Positions 1-7,227 are shown, counted from the first letter of the stretch. The stretch: 24,024 nt of DNA from DATNNN01 sp035601815 (GCA_035601815.1 DATNNN010000153.1:1-24024), one strand, 5' to 3'. Made by a program: numbers and translations. The notes: a model not told the origin generated them from the letters alone.

Positions 1-1
1 C

Positions 2-334
2 GAACTGAGAGAGGTGCTCGAATGCATCCCCAAACACTCCACCACCGTACTGACCAACCGTCTCCGCCGCTCCTGGAAGCTGAACGGCTTCGGGACCGCA
101 TTCAATCGAGCCAAGATCGCCGCGGGTATGAATAATCGTGATCTGCATTTCCACGACCTACGAGGAACCGCGGCAACGCGCTTCTACATCGCTGGTCTGC
201 CAATCCGGGTGATCGCTGAAATCCTGGCCTGGAGCGAGGAACAAGTGGAGAAGATCATCCGGCGCTACGTGGGTCGCACCGCAGCAACCAAAGATGCGAT
301 CCGCAGGCTCAATGAGGCCAGAAAGAGAACATAA
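2..334 (+). CDS. Tyrosine recombinase (integrase), C-terminal part, cut by window start
   Basis: This is the C-terminal catalytic end of a phage- or island-type tyrosine recombinase. The reading frame is open from base 2, so the gene begins outside the window; the GTG at 14 is probably an internal Val codon. The HDLRGTAATRF segment is the HxxR box. The later LAWSEEQ segment replaces the usual GHS box with a Trp, which is common in the family. RRYVGRT carries the expected nucleophilic Tyr, and the protein ends about 20 residues after it, as is normal. These enzymes cut and rejoin att sites through a 3'-phosphotyrosine. The gene stops 47 bp before the 3' end of tRNA-Gly, the classic place for an island integrase. 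The family is sure; which element it belongs to is not. Confidence 0.88.
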   Translation, partial: ELREVLECIPKHSTTVLTNRLRRSWKLNGFGTAFNRAKIAAGMNNRDLHFHDLRGTAATRFYIAGLPIRVIAEILAWSEEQVEKIIRRYVGRTAATKDAIRRLNEARKRT

Positions 335-337
335 CTT

Positions 338-358
338 GCAAAACCGCCCGCAAAACCG
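338..358 (+). repeat. Short direct repeat GCAAAACCG x2 between integrase and tRNA
   Basis: GCAAAACCG occurs at 338-346 and again at 350-358, a 12-bp period, just after the integrase stop codon and before the tRNA 3' end. Phased short repeats beside an integrase and its tRNA target could be arm-type recombinase or excisionase sites. Nothing else supports this, so the role is inference. Confidence 0.4.
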
Positions 359-381
359 TTCACGTCAAGTCAACTAAATGT

Positions 382-456
382 TGGAGCGGGCGATCGGAAT
401 CGAACCGACGACATACAGCTTGGGAAGCTGTCGTTCTACCACTGAACTACGCCCGC
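382..456 (-). tRNA. tRNA-Gly, anticodon CCC, with encoded CCA
   Basis: Read on the minus strand, the acceptor stem GCGGGCG/CGCCCGC is perfect, the D stem is GTTC/GAAC, the anticodon stem is ACAGC/GCTGT around the loop TTCCCAA (anticodon CCC, bases 422-424), and the T arm GTCGG/CCGAT closes a TTCGATT loop. The discriminator is T and CCA is encoded at 382-384. It reads GGG codons. Its 3' end faces an integrase gene 47 bp away. Its 5' half is duplicated exactly at 3196-3232, so the promoter now in front of this copy may not be the original one. Confidence 0.96.
420..456. repeat. 37-bp direct repeat, copy 1, inside tRNA-Gly (putative att site)
   Basis: This stretch runs from the 3' edge of the anticodon loop to the mature 5' end of tRNA-Gly and is identical to 3196-3232. 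The identity stops exactly at both limits. A crossover beginning at the anticodon loop is typical of tyrosine recombinase att cores, but such cores usually span the 3' half of the tRNA, not the 5' half as here. Confidence 0.6.
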
Positions 457-475
457 ATTCGCTTGCTTTTGAACT

Positions 476-495
476 TTTGGCTCTTTTTTGGCTCT
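476..495 (+). repeat. Phased direct repeat TTTGGCTCT x2 (left pair)
   Basis: TTTGGCTCT lies at 476-484 and 487-495, an 11-bp period or about one helical turn. A closely related pair with the same period occurs at 3067-3087, near the other tRNA sequence. The spacing suggests side-by-side protein binding, for instance by an integrase or excisionase. The matching position near both ends of the 457-3195 segment supports a role as element-end sites, but this is inference. Confidence 0.5.
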
Positions 496-581
496 CGTTT
501 TTATCCGATCTAGGCGGTATTCACAAAGCGGTGAATCGCTGGCTGTTGGTACGTGGTTGGACTTCTGCGAACCGAAGATGA

Positions 582-607
582 TGTCCGCTTCTGACCCTTA
601 GCGGACA
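582..607. repeat. Dyad TGTCCGCT-N10-AGCGGACA (dispersed rhizobial-type repeat)
   Basis: Perfect 8-bp arms at 582-589 and 600-607 enclose a 10-nt loop. A related copy occurs at 2999-3024. From general knowledge, this motif is scattered through intergenic DNA of Bradyrhizobium-like genomes and is often mis-annotated as small ORFs with translations containing SALC-QKRT-like strings. It is probably a repetitive palindromic element rather than an operator. No T-run follows on either strand, so it is not a standard terminator. Confidence 0.7.
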
Positions 608-705
608 TTCGAAGTTGTTTAATTATTGACGAATTCAATCGGGAGCGCTTGGTTCTGTTTTATGGACGATTGCAGAACATTCCGTAGCCCGGCCATGGTG
701 TAGCG

Positions 706-2124
706 ATGAAACATCCTCTCCTGGTACTCGCTGCCCCGGCGCTCGCGACCGTTCTACTGCCGCAGGACGCGCACGCCACCCCGGCGCTCGACGGCGCTAC
801 GATGGGCTGGCCATGGGCGCTGCCGTTCGTGGGAATTCTGCTGTCGATTGCCGCCGGCCCGTTGCTGTTTCCTAAAATTTGGCACGAGCACTACGGCAAG
901 ATCGTCGCTGGCTGGGCACTACTGGCGCTGGCGCCGATTGTGTTGATCCACGGCTGGCCGGCAATGATCGCTGCCTTCGTGCACACGATGCTCGCCGAAT
1001 ACCTGAGCTTTATCGTGCTCCTGTTCGCGCTCTACACGGTCGCGGGCGGCATCCTGGTGACCGGCACGATGCGCGGCACGCCATGGACTAACACCGCAAT
1101 GCTGGCGCTCGGCACGGGGATCGCGAGCATCGTCGGCACCACCGGCGCGGCCATGATCCTGATTCGGCCGCTGATCCGGGCCAACGAGGCGCGGCAGCAT
1201 AATACGCACGTCATCATCTTCTTCATCATTCTCGTCGCTAATGTAGGCGGCGCGCTTACCCCACTCGGCGATCCGCCTCTGTTCGTTGGATTTCTGCGCG
1301 GCGTCGATTTCTTTTGGACCGCGCAGCATCTGTGGATGCAAACCGCAATCATCGCGGCGTCGCTGCTGGCGATTTTTTTCCTGCTCGACCTATGGCGCTT
1401 CCATCCGGAAACGGTGACCGCTGGCAACGCGGCGGCCGAGCCCATGGGTGTGCGCGGCGGCATCAATTTCCTGCTGATCGCCCTGATCGTCGCAGCCATT
1501 TTGTTGTCGGCGACATGGAGGCCGGGAATCAATTTCGACATCTACGGCACGAAGGTTGTGCTGCAGAACGTCGTGCGCGACGCGGCGCTCGTCCTAATCG
1601 CCCTGCTGTCGTTGTGGCTGACGGCCGACGAGCACCGCGCCGCTAATGGCTTCACATGGGAACCGATCAAGGAGGTCGCCAAGCTGTTCGCGGGGATCTT
1701 CGCCGCAATTATCCCGGTTCTGGCCATGCTGGGTGCCGGCAAGAGCGGCACTTTCGCGTGGCTGCTTTCCGCTGTCACCGCGCGCGACGGCACGCCACAC
1801 GATGCCGCCTATTTCTGGCTCACGGGAATTCTATCGGCCCTGCTCGACAACGCGCCAACCTATCTCGTGTTCTTCGAGCTCGCCGGCGGCGACGCGCGCG
1901 AGCTGATGGGGCCGCTTGCCGGAACGCTCGCGGCTGTCTCCATGGGGGCGGTCTATATGGGGGCGCTGACATACATCGGCAATGCGCCGAACTTCATGGT
2001 CTATGCGATTGCAACCGAACGCGGGGTCAGGATGCCCAGTTTTTTCGGCTATATGATGTGGGCTGGCGTGGTGCTGGTGCCGCTTTTCCTGTTGCTCACC
2101 TTGCTTCCCATCGCCCAATCCTGA
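706..2124 (+). CDS. Sodium:proton antiporter / ion-transporter superfamily permease (CitMHS_2-like)
   Basis: A 472-residue inner-membrane protein with about a dozen hydrophobic segments after a signal-like N-terminus. It matches the ArsB/NhaD/citrate (IT) superfamily as I know it. GGALTPLGDPPLF is at about residues 181-193, SALLDNAPTYLVFF at about 376-389 and YIGNAPNFMVYAIA at about 423-436; the paired polar motifs inside membrane helices, with Asp-Asn-x-Pro, form the transport core. Relatives are annotated as Na+/H+ antiporters or putative citrate carriers, so the substrate is not settled by sequence. The ATG at 706 gives full family length. A secreted protein gene follows 91 bp downstream. 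It lies between tRNA-Gly and its partial copy, so it may be element cargo. Confidence 0.85.
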   Translation: MKHPLLVLAAPALATVLLPQDAHATPALDGATMGWPWALPFVGILLSIAAGPLLFPKIWHEHYGKIVAGWALLALAPIVLIHGWPAMIAAFVHTMLAEYLSFIVLLFALYTVAGGILVTGTMRGTPWTNTAMLALGTGIASIVGTTGAAMILIRPLIRANEARQHNTHVIIFFIILVANVGGALTPLGDPPLFVGFLRGVDFFWTAQHLWMQTAIIAASLLAIFFLLDLWRFHPETVTAGNAAAEPMGVRGGINFLLIALIVAAILLSATWRPGINFDIYGTKVVLQNVVRDAALVLIALLSLWLTADEHRAANGFTWEPIKEVAKLFAGIFAAIIPVLAMLGAGKSGTFAWLLSAVTARDGTPHDAAYFWLTGILSALLDNAPTYLVFFELAGGDARELMGPLAGTLAAVSMGAVYMGALTYIGNAPNFMVYAIATERGVRMPSFFGYMMWAGVVLVPLFLLLTLLPIAQS

Positions 2125-2215
2125 AGCTGCATTGAGCTAGCCGGTGAACTGACCAGAAGGGTACCGACTGAACAAGCGTACAGTCGTGCAATTTTCAAAC
2201 TTAAGGACAGGAGAA

Positions 2216-2953
2216 ATGCTCAAACACACCATAACGGCGGCGACCATTATAGCCTTGATGCTGTCGCCCGCTCTGGCTCAATCGCTCCAGTCGGATTCTC
2301 TAACCAAGCCGCAGTTGGCCCAGAAAACTCCATCGAGGCCCATTAAGAAAGGCAATCGCAACGCGAGGCTCGCGGAAGTCGCTTCGATCAACGAAGATTT
2401 GATTGGCTTCGCACTGGACGACAAACCCGACAAGGTTGCGGAAAAAGTTGCAGCGATGCGGAAAGTGCTACCAATATTGCGTCCATTGCTCAACGACAGC
2501 ACCTTCGAAACTCTCGGACGCCAGATCACCGACATGGAACAGGCATCGTCCAAGAACGACGTGTTAGGCACCGCGCTCGTGGCAGTCGAAGCCTATCGAA
2601 CCATAGAGAATGCCATGGATGCCGTCGGTCGTTCTTCGCCTATTGAGGTGGCGATGATGGACTATTCGGGATTCAAGCTAAGTATCCTTTCGGCTGCACA
2701 CGCAACGGACTGGCCGACGGTCGCAGCAACGGCAAAGGAGTCGGATAAGTTTTGGTCAGCCCTTACAAAAAATGTTCAAGACACCAGCATCCGGAGTTTG
2801 GTCGGAGCGATTCAGGATGGGCTCAGGGGCGCAGTCGAACGAAAGGACATCCATGGCGTGAAATTCGCTGCGAAAATGCAGCTCGAAGTAGTCGATGTTC
2901 TCGAACAATATTTTAAGGGCGCCTACAAAACTGGCAGGAATATTGCGCGCTGA
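2216..2953 (+). CDS. Exported protein of unknown function
   Basis: A 245-residue protein that I do not recognise. I start it at ATG 2216, because AGGACAGGAG lies just upstream and the first 21 residues form a clean signal peptide ending ALA before QSLQ; an in-frame GTG at 2186 lacks these signals. The mature part is polar and mostly helical by composition, with no CxxCH, no metal-binding cluster and no membrane segment, so it should be a soluble periplasmic protein. Its base composition is visibly more AT-rich than the neighbouring housekeeping genes, which suggests transfer. It is 91 bp downstream of the antiporter on the same strand and may be co-transcribed with it; a functional link is only a guess. 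Confidence 0.75.
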   Translation: MLKHTITAATIIALMLSPALAQSLQSDSLTKPQLAQKTPSRPIKKGNRNARLAEVASINEDLIGFALDDKPDKVAEKVAAMRKVLPILRPLLNDSTFETLGRQITDMEQASSKNDVLGTALVAVEAYRTIENAMDAVGRSSPIEVAMMDYSGFKLSILSAAHATDWPTVAATAKESDKFWSALTKNVQDTSIRSLVGAIQDGLRGAVERKDIHGVKFAAKMQLEVVDVLEQYFKGAYKTGRNIAR

Positions 2954-2998
2954 AATTTAGTACGCTTCCGACATGGAACGATTCTTCCCGTTGTGGAA

Positions 2999-3024
2999 TG
3001 TCCGCTTCTGGCACAAAGCGGATA
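2999..3024. repeat. Dyad, second copy of the TGTCCGCT family
   Basis: TCCGCTT (3001-3007) and AAGCGGA (3016-3022) form a 7-bp stem with an 8-nt loop, 48 bp after the exported-protein gene. It shares TGTCCGCTTCTG with the dyad at 582-607. It could fold at the end of the upstream transcript, but no U-run follows, so I call it a dispersed repeat and not a terminator. Confidence 0.65.
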
Positions 3025-3066
3025 ATCGAGAACCCGTCGTCTCGCGCGCTAACGTTTGTTTGTGAA

Positions 3067-3087
3067 TTTGGGCTCTCTTTGGGCTCT
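3067..3087 (+). repeat. Phased direct repeat TTTGGGCTCT x2 (right pair)
   Basis: TTTGGGCTCT lies at 3067-3076 and 3078-3087, an 11-bp period, matching the TTTGGCTCT pair at 476-495 in sequence, orientation and phase. The pair sits 108 bp from the partial tRNA-Gly. Possibly recombinase arm sites. Confidence 0.5.
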
Positions 3088-3195
3088 GAATTTCAGTACG
3101 CGTGCGGCCCAGATCCAAGTCGGTGAGTCGCCGAGAAATGGCGCGCAATCGTGCTTCAATGCATCCGATTGAGCAGCAGGAATGTGGCGCGCGAG

Positions 3196-3232
3196 TTGGG
3201 AAGCTGTCGTTCTACCACTGAACTACGCCCGC
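3196..3232 (-). pseudogene. tRNA-Gly 5'-half fragment (37-bp direct repeat, copy 2)
   Basis: Exact copy of bases 420-456: anticodon loop, 5' anticodon strand, D arm and 5' acceptor strand of tRNA-Gly, with no 3' half beside it, so it cannot make a tRNA. With copy 1 it brackets 457-3195 and looks like one attachment-site end or the scar of an older insertion. DNA to its right contains GGCTAAGGT in the tRNA's reading direction and may be the original tRNA promoter, but this is weak. Confidence 0.75.
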
Positions 3233-3389
3233 CTCGCCGCCGACCTTAGCCAACCGGCGCGCCGCGCGGCAAGGCGGTCCGAAAAATCTCGCGCCGAGCC
3301 AAAGACTTCGCTGCCGGCCAGCGGCCTTACAGGTTGGCGAATTCGTGCTTTAGTGCGGGTAATTCAGCCGGCGCGAGGGGCGGAAAAGC

Positions 3390-5174
3390 ATGCCTGGCGA
3401 GAGCGTCGAGCGGCGACTGGCCGCGATCATGGCCTGCGACATGGTCGGCTTCAGCCGCTTGATGGGCAGCGACGAAGAAAGAACGCTCAGCCGCCTCAAG
3501 GCGCTGCGCGACCAGACGCTTGCCGGGCGCATCGGCGCTAACCGCGGCCGCATCGTCAAGACCACCGGCGACGGGGTGCTCGCCGAGTTCACCAGCGTCG
3601 TCGATGCGGTGCGCTGCGCGGTCGAGATCCAGGAAGAGATCAACCACCGCAACAGTGCCGCGGGCGAGGAGCCGCGGATCGATTTCCGCATCGGCATCAA
3701 CCTCGGCGACATCATCGTCGAGGGCAACGACATCTACGGCGACGGCGTGAACATTGCGGCACGGCTCGAAGGCATGGCCGAGCCCGGCGGCATCGTGGTG
3801 GCGCAGACGGTGCACGACCATATCCGCGGCAAGCTGCCGTACGGCTTCGACGACCTCGGCGAGCACACCCTCAAGAACATCGCGCAGCCCGTGCGAATCT
3901 TTCGCGTGTTGCTCCCGGGCGACATGCCGAGCATGGCATCGCCACGGACCGCCAAAGCGACGGGGGCGCGCCGGCTTTCCATTCTGGTGCTGCCGTTCAA
4001 CAACCTGAGCAGCGATCCGAGTCAAGAATACTTCGGCGACGGCATCACCGAGGATCTCACCGTCGACCTGTCGCGCATTCCCGGCTCGTTCGTGATCGCG
4101 CGCAACACCGCCTTCACCTTCAAGGGCAAGGCGGTAAACGTGCAGCAGACCGGCCGTGAGCTCGACGTTCGCTACGTGCTGGAAGGCAGCGTGCGGCGCG
4201 CCGGCGACCACGTGCGGATCAGCGTCCGCCTGATCGACACCGAGACCAGTGCCACCTTGTGGGCCGGGCGCTTCGACGCCAACACCGCCGGCCTCCTCGA
4301 TCTCGCCGACGACGTCACGAGTCAGATCGCGCGCACGCTCGACGTGGCGCTCACCGAGGCGGAAAGCCGCCGTGGCCAGAGCGAACGGCCGAACAACCCG
4401 GACGCCGTCGATTTGACCATGCGTGGTTGGTCGCTCCTGTACCGTCCACACTCGCCTGAGGTCCTGCACGAGGCGCGCGATCTGTTTGAGCGCGCGCTCA
4501 AGATCGACGGCAGCCATCCCCCGGCATTGATCGGCCTTGCCGAGTCGCACGTTTTCGAGATCGGGCTGATGTGGAGCAAGAAGCCGCAGGAGCAACTCGC
4601 CGCCGCGGCGCAGGCGGTAAACAAGGCGCTCGAAATCGACTCGCGGTACGCACGCGCCCATTATGCGCAGGCGATCGTTTGCCGGCTGATGCGCCGCTAT
4701 GAGCAAGCGCTGGCGGCACTCGATACGGCGATCGCGCTTGACCGCAATCTTGCCGCGGCGCTCGCCCAGCGCGCCCTTATTCTCATCTATCTCGGCCATC
4801 CGGAGGTGGCGCTGGCGCCCATCGAACAGGCGTTCCGTCTGAGCCCACGCGATTTCAACCTCGCCAACTGGTTCTACATCAAGGCGGCGGTGCATCTGCA
4901 GCGCGAGGAATTCTCGCAGATGCTCGAGGCGACGCAGAGCGCGATCGCCGCAAATCCGCGGCTTACCCATCCGTACTTCGGACTCGCCGTCGCCTACGGG
5001 TACGTCGGCAAGATGAAAGAGGCGAAGACTGCGCTCGCGGAGTTCATGAAAATGCGCCCGGGGTGCACGATTTCGCAGCTGCGGCAGGAATATTGGCCGG
5101 CGGGCGCGCCATCGTTCCTCGAACGGGCGAAAAAACATGAAGGCATGCTGCGCAAGCTCGGGATGCCAGAATAA
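3390..5174 (+). CDS. Class III adenylate cyclase with TolB-like and TPR regions
   Basis: A 594-residue protein in three parts. Residues 5-175 form a class III nucleotide cyclase domain with a complete active site: metal-binding Asp17 (ACDMVGFS) and Asp61 (TTGDGV), purine-selecting Lys57 and Asp114 (NDIYGDGVNIAARLE), and transition-state residues Asn121 and Arg125. The Lys/Asp pair predicts ATP, hence cAMP. Residues 190-330 are a TolB/FlgO-like region beginning at ILVLPFNNLS, as in many rhizobial cyclases. Residues 350-575 contain TPR-like helical repeats, probably for protein contacts. No signal peptide or membrane helix is seen, so it is cytoplasmic. Start ATG 3390 has GAGGGGCGG about 8-16 bases upstream. 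Its stop abuts the stop of the convergent methyltransferase gene. The controlling input is unknown. Confidence 0.92.
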   Translation: MPGESVERRLAAIMACDMVGFSRLMGSDEERTLSRLKALRDQTLAGRIGANRGRIVKTTGDGVLAEFTSVVDAVRCAVEIQEEINHRNSAAGEEPRIDFRIGINLGDIIVEGNDIYGDGVNIAARLEGMAEPGGIVVAQTVHDHIRGKLPYGFDDLGEHTLKNIAQPVRIFRVLLPGDMPSMASPRTAKATGARRLSILVLPFNNLSSDPSQEYFGDGITEDLTVDLSRIPGSFVIARNTAFTFKGKAVNVQQTGRELDVRYVLEGSVRRAGDHVRISVRLIDTETSATLWAGRFDANTAGLLDLADDVTSQIARTLDVALTEAESRRGQSERPNNPDAVDLTMRGWSLLYRPHSPEVLHEARDLFERALKIDGSHPPALIGLAESHVFEIGLMWSKKPQEQLAAAAQAVNKALEIDSRYARAHYAQAIVCRLMRRYEQALAALDTAIALDRNLAAALAQRALILIYLGHPEVALAPIEQAFRLSPRDFNLANWFYIKAAVHLQREEFSQMLEATQSAIAANPRLTHPYFGLAVAYGYVGKMKEAKTALAEFMKMRPGCTISQLRQEYWPAGAPSFLERAKKHEGMLRKLGMPE

Positions 5175-5981
5175 CTACCGCGTTTTTTGCAACACGCACG
5201 CGAAGTAACGCATCCGGCCGCTGCCGAGGTCGACTGGAATGCGCGTTCCGGTCACTCCGATGAATTTCCCCATCAGGCTTTGCAGGAAGCGCGGGCACTC
5301 GCGTTTGTTGGTGTCGTGGCGGCGGTCGCCGTCGAGCTCCAGCGCCTGCACGACGTTCTGCGTGATCTCGGTGCGCTCGATGAGCTCGAGGCCGCTTTCC
5401 GCAAGCTTCCAGTCGAAGTCGGGAATTTCGTGGTCCCAGCGCAGGTCGGCGTAGAGGAAATATCCACCGGGGCGCAGCACGCGCTTTACCTCGGCGTAGA
5501 ACCGCTCGATCGTCGGATAGCAGAACGACGCCTCGACGTTGATCACCGCGTCGAAGGAGGCGTCGGCGAACGGCAAGCGCTCGGCGTCGCCCTGGCGAAA
5601 CTCCAGCCCCTCGACCTTGTGCACGCGCCGGCAGAACGCGACGGCGGACGCCGCGATGTCGAGGCCGACGAGCTTGCGCGGACCGAGGTAGCGCTTCACA
5701 TACGACGCGCCGCCACCGCGGCCGCTCGACACCTCGAGCACGTCGCGATCCTTGAGATCGACCCGGCTCGCCACGCGATGATAGAGATAGGCGGGATAGC
5801 GTTCGTCCCAGTCGGCGCCCTTGAGCTTGGGCGGCGCATCGTCGGCGTAGCCGTAGTTCATGAAGGTCCAGAACTCGGCGTTGCGGAAATAGCTCGCGGC
5901 GAACTCGAAGAAACCGCGCCATAGGGCGCGGCGCACGGCGGGAACGCGCTCCGCCACCCAGAGAAAGCCTTCGGTGATCAC
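5175..5981 (-). CDS. SAM-dependent methyltransferase, Rv2952 (phthiotriol methyltransferase)-like
   Basis: A 268-residue class I methyltransferase. I chose GTG 5981 because AAGGGGG lies about 6 nt upstream and the protein then starts at family length; the longer open frame to 6440 runs antisense into dcd with arginine-rich nonsense. VLEVSSGRGGGASYV is the SAM-binding glycine loop (motif I), LVGLDIAASAV holds the acidic ribose contact, and RQGDAERLPFADASFD and VLRPGGYFLYADL are the next conserved blocks. FMNYGY, LYHRVA and NVEASFCYP are, in my recollection, typical of the mycobacterial phthiotriol dimycocerosate methyltransferase group. The true substrate is unknown, as this organism should not make that lipid. 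It lies 62 bp after dcd on the same strand and may share its transcript. Confidence 0.88.
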   Translation of the reverse strand: MITEGFLWVAERVPAVRRALWRGFFEFAASYFRNAEFWTFMNYGYADDAPPKLKGADWDERYPAYLYHRVASRVDLKDRDVLEVSSGRGGGASYVKRYLGPRKLVGLDIAASAVAFCRRVHKVEGLEFRQGDAERLPFADASFDAVINVEASFCYPTIERFYAEVKRVLRPGGYFLYADLRWDHEIPDFDWKLAESGLELIERTEITQNVVQALELDGDRRHDTNKRECPRFLQSLMGKFIGVTGTRIPVDLGSGRMRYFACVLQKTR

Positions 5982-6043
5982 TGCCGCCCCCTTGATTGCG
6001 CGACAAGCGTACGGGAGGCGCGGGCTCGGTTCAACGAGCGGCT

Positions 6044-7162
6044 TCAGCCGGAAAACGGCTTGAAATGCTTGGAGAGCTTCAGGCCCTGGGCCTGATAGTT
6101 GGAGCCGAGCGTTTGGCCGTAGAGCGTCGCGGCGCGCTCGGTCAGGCGCTCGTAGACGAGGCGGCCGACGATCTGGCCGTCCTCGAGAATGAACGGCACC
6201 TCGCGCGAGCGGACTTCCAGCACGGCGCGCGCGCCGCTGCCGCCGGCGGCCGCGTGGCCGAAGCCGGGGTCGAAGAAGCCGGCGTAGTGGACGCGGAACT
6301 CCCCCACCAAAGGATCGAAGGGAACCATCTCGGCGGCGAGGTCCGGCGGCACGTGCACCGCTTCCTTGGAGGCAAGGATGTAGAAGGCGTCGGGATCGAG
6401 CACGAGGCCCTGGGCGCTCGCGGCGCGCAAAGGTTCCCAAAAGTCGGTCACCGCGTAGGCGGCGCGCTTGTCCACGTCGATCAGGCCGGTGTGGCGCTTG
6501 GCGCGAAAGCCGACGAGGCCGCCGACGCCAGAAAGATCGACACTCACCGCGACGGCGCCGGTGCCAAGATCGGCGTCGTCGGCGTCCACCAGCCGCTCGC
6601 GCTTCTGCAGCGCGGCGAGTGCCGGGCCATCCAGCCTCGCCTCGCCGCGGCGGAAGCGGATCTGCGCGAGGCGCGAACCGCGGCGCACCAGGATCGGAAA
6701 CGTGCGCGGGCTTACTTCCAGGAACAGCGGTCCCTCATAGCCAATGGGCACCGCATCGAAGGCGGCGACGCCGTCGCCGATCACCCGCGTGAACACGTCG
6801 AGGCGGCCGGTGGAGCTCTTCGGGTTGGTGGCGGCGGAGAGATCGCCGGGCAGCGCAAGCCGCTCCTCCAGCTCGACCAAATAGACGCAGCCCGCTTCGA
6901 ATACGGTGCCCTGCTCGTTGAGCTCGATATCGTGGAGCGCGAGAGCCTGCAGGCGCTCCTCGATGCCGGCGCGGGCCGACGGCAGAAAGCTTGCGCGCAC
7001 GCGCCAGGCGCGCTTACCGAGGCGCAGGTCGAGGCTCGCCGGCTGCACCTGGTCGGTGACAAACGGCGGCGCGGCAATGGCGCCCGCGGCACGCAAGGCC
7101 GTGATTGCCTGGCCCGGCAGAATGCCGGGCAAAGCGCGTACCGCCTGTGCCGCGATTGCCAT
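6044..7162 (-). CDS. dcd: 2'-deoxycytidine 5'-triphosphate deaminase, long two-domain form
   Basis: Predicted to deaminate dCTP to dUTP and ammonia, feeding dTMP synthesis. It is 372 residues, about twice the enterobacterial enzyme, and contains two dUTPase/Dcd-like folds. Half 1 has QPASLDLRLG (40-49), NPKSSTGRLDVFTRV (113-127), EGPLFLEV (143-150) and SRLAQIRF (163-170). Half 2 has HYAGFFDPGFG (292-302), AVLEVRS (313-319) and DGQIVGRLVYERL (328-340), matching the blocks around the catalytic Glu and the C-terminal turn of single-domain Dcd. Such long forms are usual in alphaproteobacteria. Start ATG 7162 has AAGGG upstream; the longer TTG frame to 7198 overlaps the divergent metZ promoter. 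Which half keeps catalysis is not clear by eye. Confidence 0.9.
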   Translation of the reverse strand: MAIAAQAVRALPGILPGQAITALRAAGAIAAPPFVTDQVQPASLDLRLGKRAWRVRASFLPSARAGIEERLQALALHDIELNEQGTVFEAGCVYLVELEERLALPGDLSAATNPKSSTGRLDVFTRVIGDGVAAFDAVPIGYEGPLFLEVSPRTFPILVRRGSRLAQIRFRRGEARLDGPALAALQKRERLVDADDADLGTGAVAVSVDLSGVGGLVGFRAKRHTGLIDVDKRAAYAVTDFWEPLRAASAQGLVLDPDAFYILASKEAVHVPPDLAAEMVPFDPLVGEFRVHYAGFFDPGFGHAAAGGSGARAVLEVRSREVPFILEDGQIVGRLVYERLTERAATLYGQTLGSNYQAQGLKLSKHFKPFSG

Positions 7163-7188
7163 ATACTGACCCTTAACGGCCGCCTGCC

Positions 7189-7216
7189 TTGACGCCAAGG
7201 CCGCCGGCGCGATAAT
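7189..7216 (+). promoter_or_regulatory. Sigma-70-type promoter of the metZ transcript
   Basis: TTGACG (7189-7194) and GATAAT (7211-7216) are separated by 16 bp, a near-consensus housekeeping promoter. Transcription should begin near 7223, a few bases before the SAM-II aptamer, so the whole riboswitch lies in the leader. Confidence 0.75.
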
Positions 7217-7227
7217 CCCCTCCTACT

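Larger units (their letters stand above)
335..705. other. Intergenic region with tRNA-Gly, repeats and dyad, no protein gene
   Basis: Apart from tRNA-Gly, the two repeat pairs and the dyad listed separately, I see no gene here. The open frame at 378-581 on the plus strand runs antisense across the tRNA and is spurious. TTGACG at 626-631 could be a -35 element for the antiporter gene, but no convincing -10 follows at 16-18 bp. Confidence 0.6.
2954..3389. other. Intergenic region before the cyclase gene, no protein gene seen
   Basis: This 436-bp gap holds a dyad, a phased repeat pair and the tRNA fragment, all listed separately. The minus-strand frame at 2957-3148 is the kind of spurious translation given by the TGTCCGCT repeat. 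From 3233 to 3389 the DNA is GC-rich and must contain the cyclase promoter, but I see no clear -35/-10 pair. Confidence 0.55.

Noticed and set aside
378..581. Plus-strand open frame of 67 codons
   Set aside because: It runs antisense through tRNA-Gly; the translation is that of the tRNA complement, and no ribosome site is present.
2957..3148. Minus-strand open frame of 63 codons
   Set aside because: It crosses the dispersed dyad and the phased repeats; its SALCQKRT string is the usual spurious translation of this repeat.
3327..5138. Long 603-codon minus-strand frame opposite the cyclase
   Set aside because: It is a GC-bias shadow: the plus-strand frame has complete cyclase motifs, and this frame is Arg/His-rich with no motif.
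5982..6440. N-terminal extension of the methyltransferase frame
   Set aside because: It is arginine-rich, overlaps dcd in another frame of the same strand, and a good ribosome site with GTG at 5981 gives family length.
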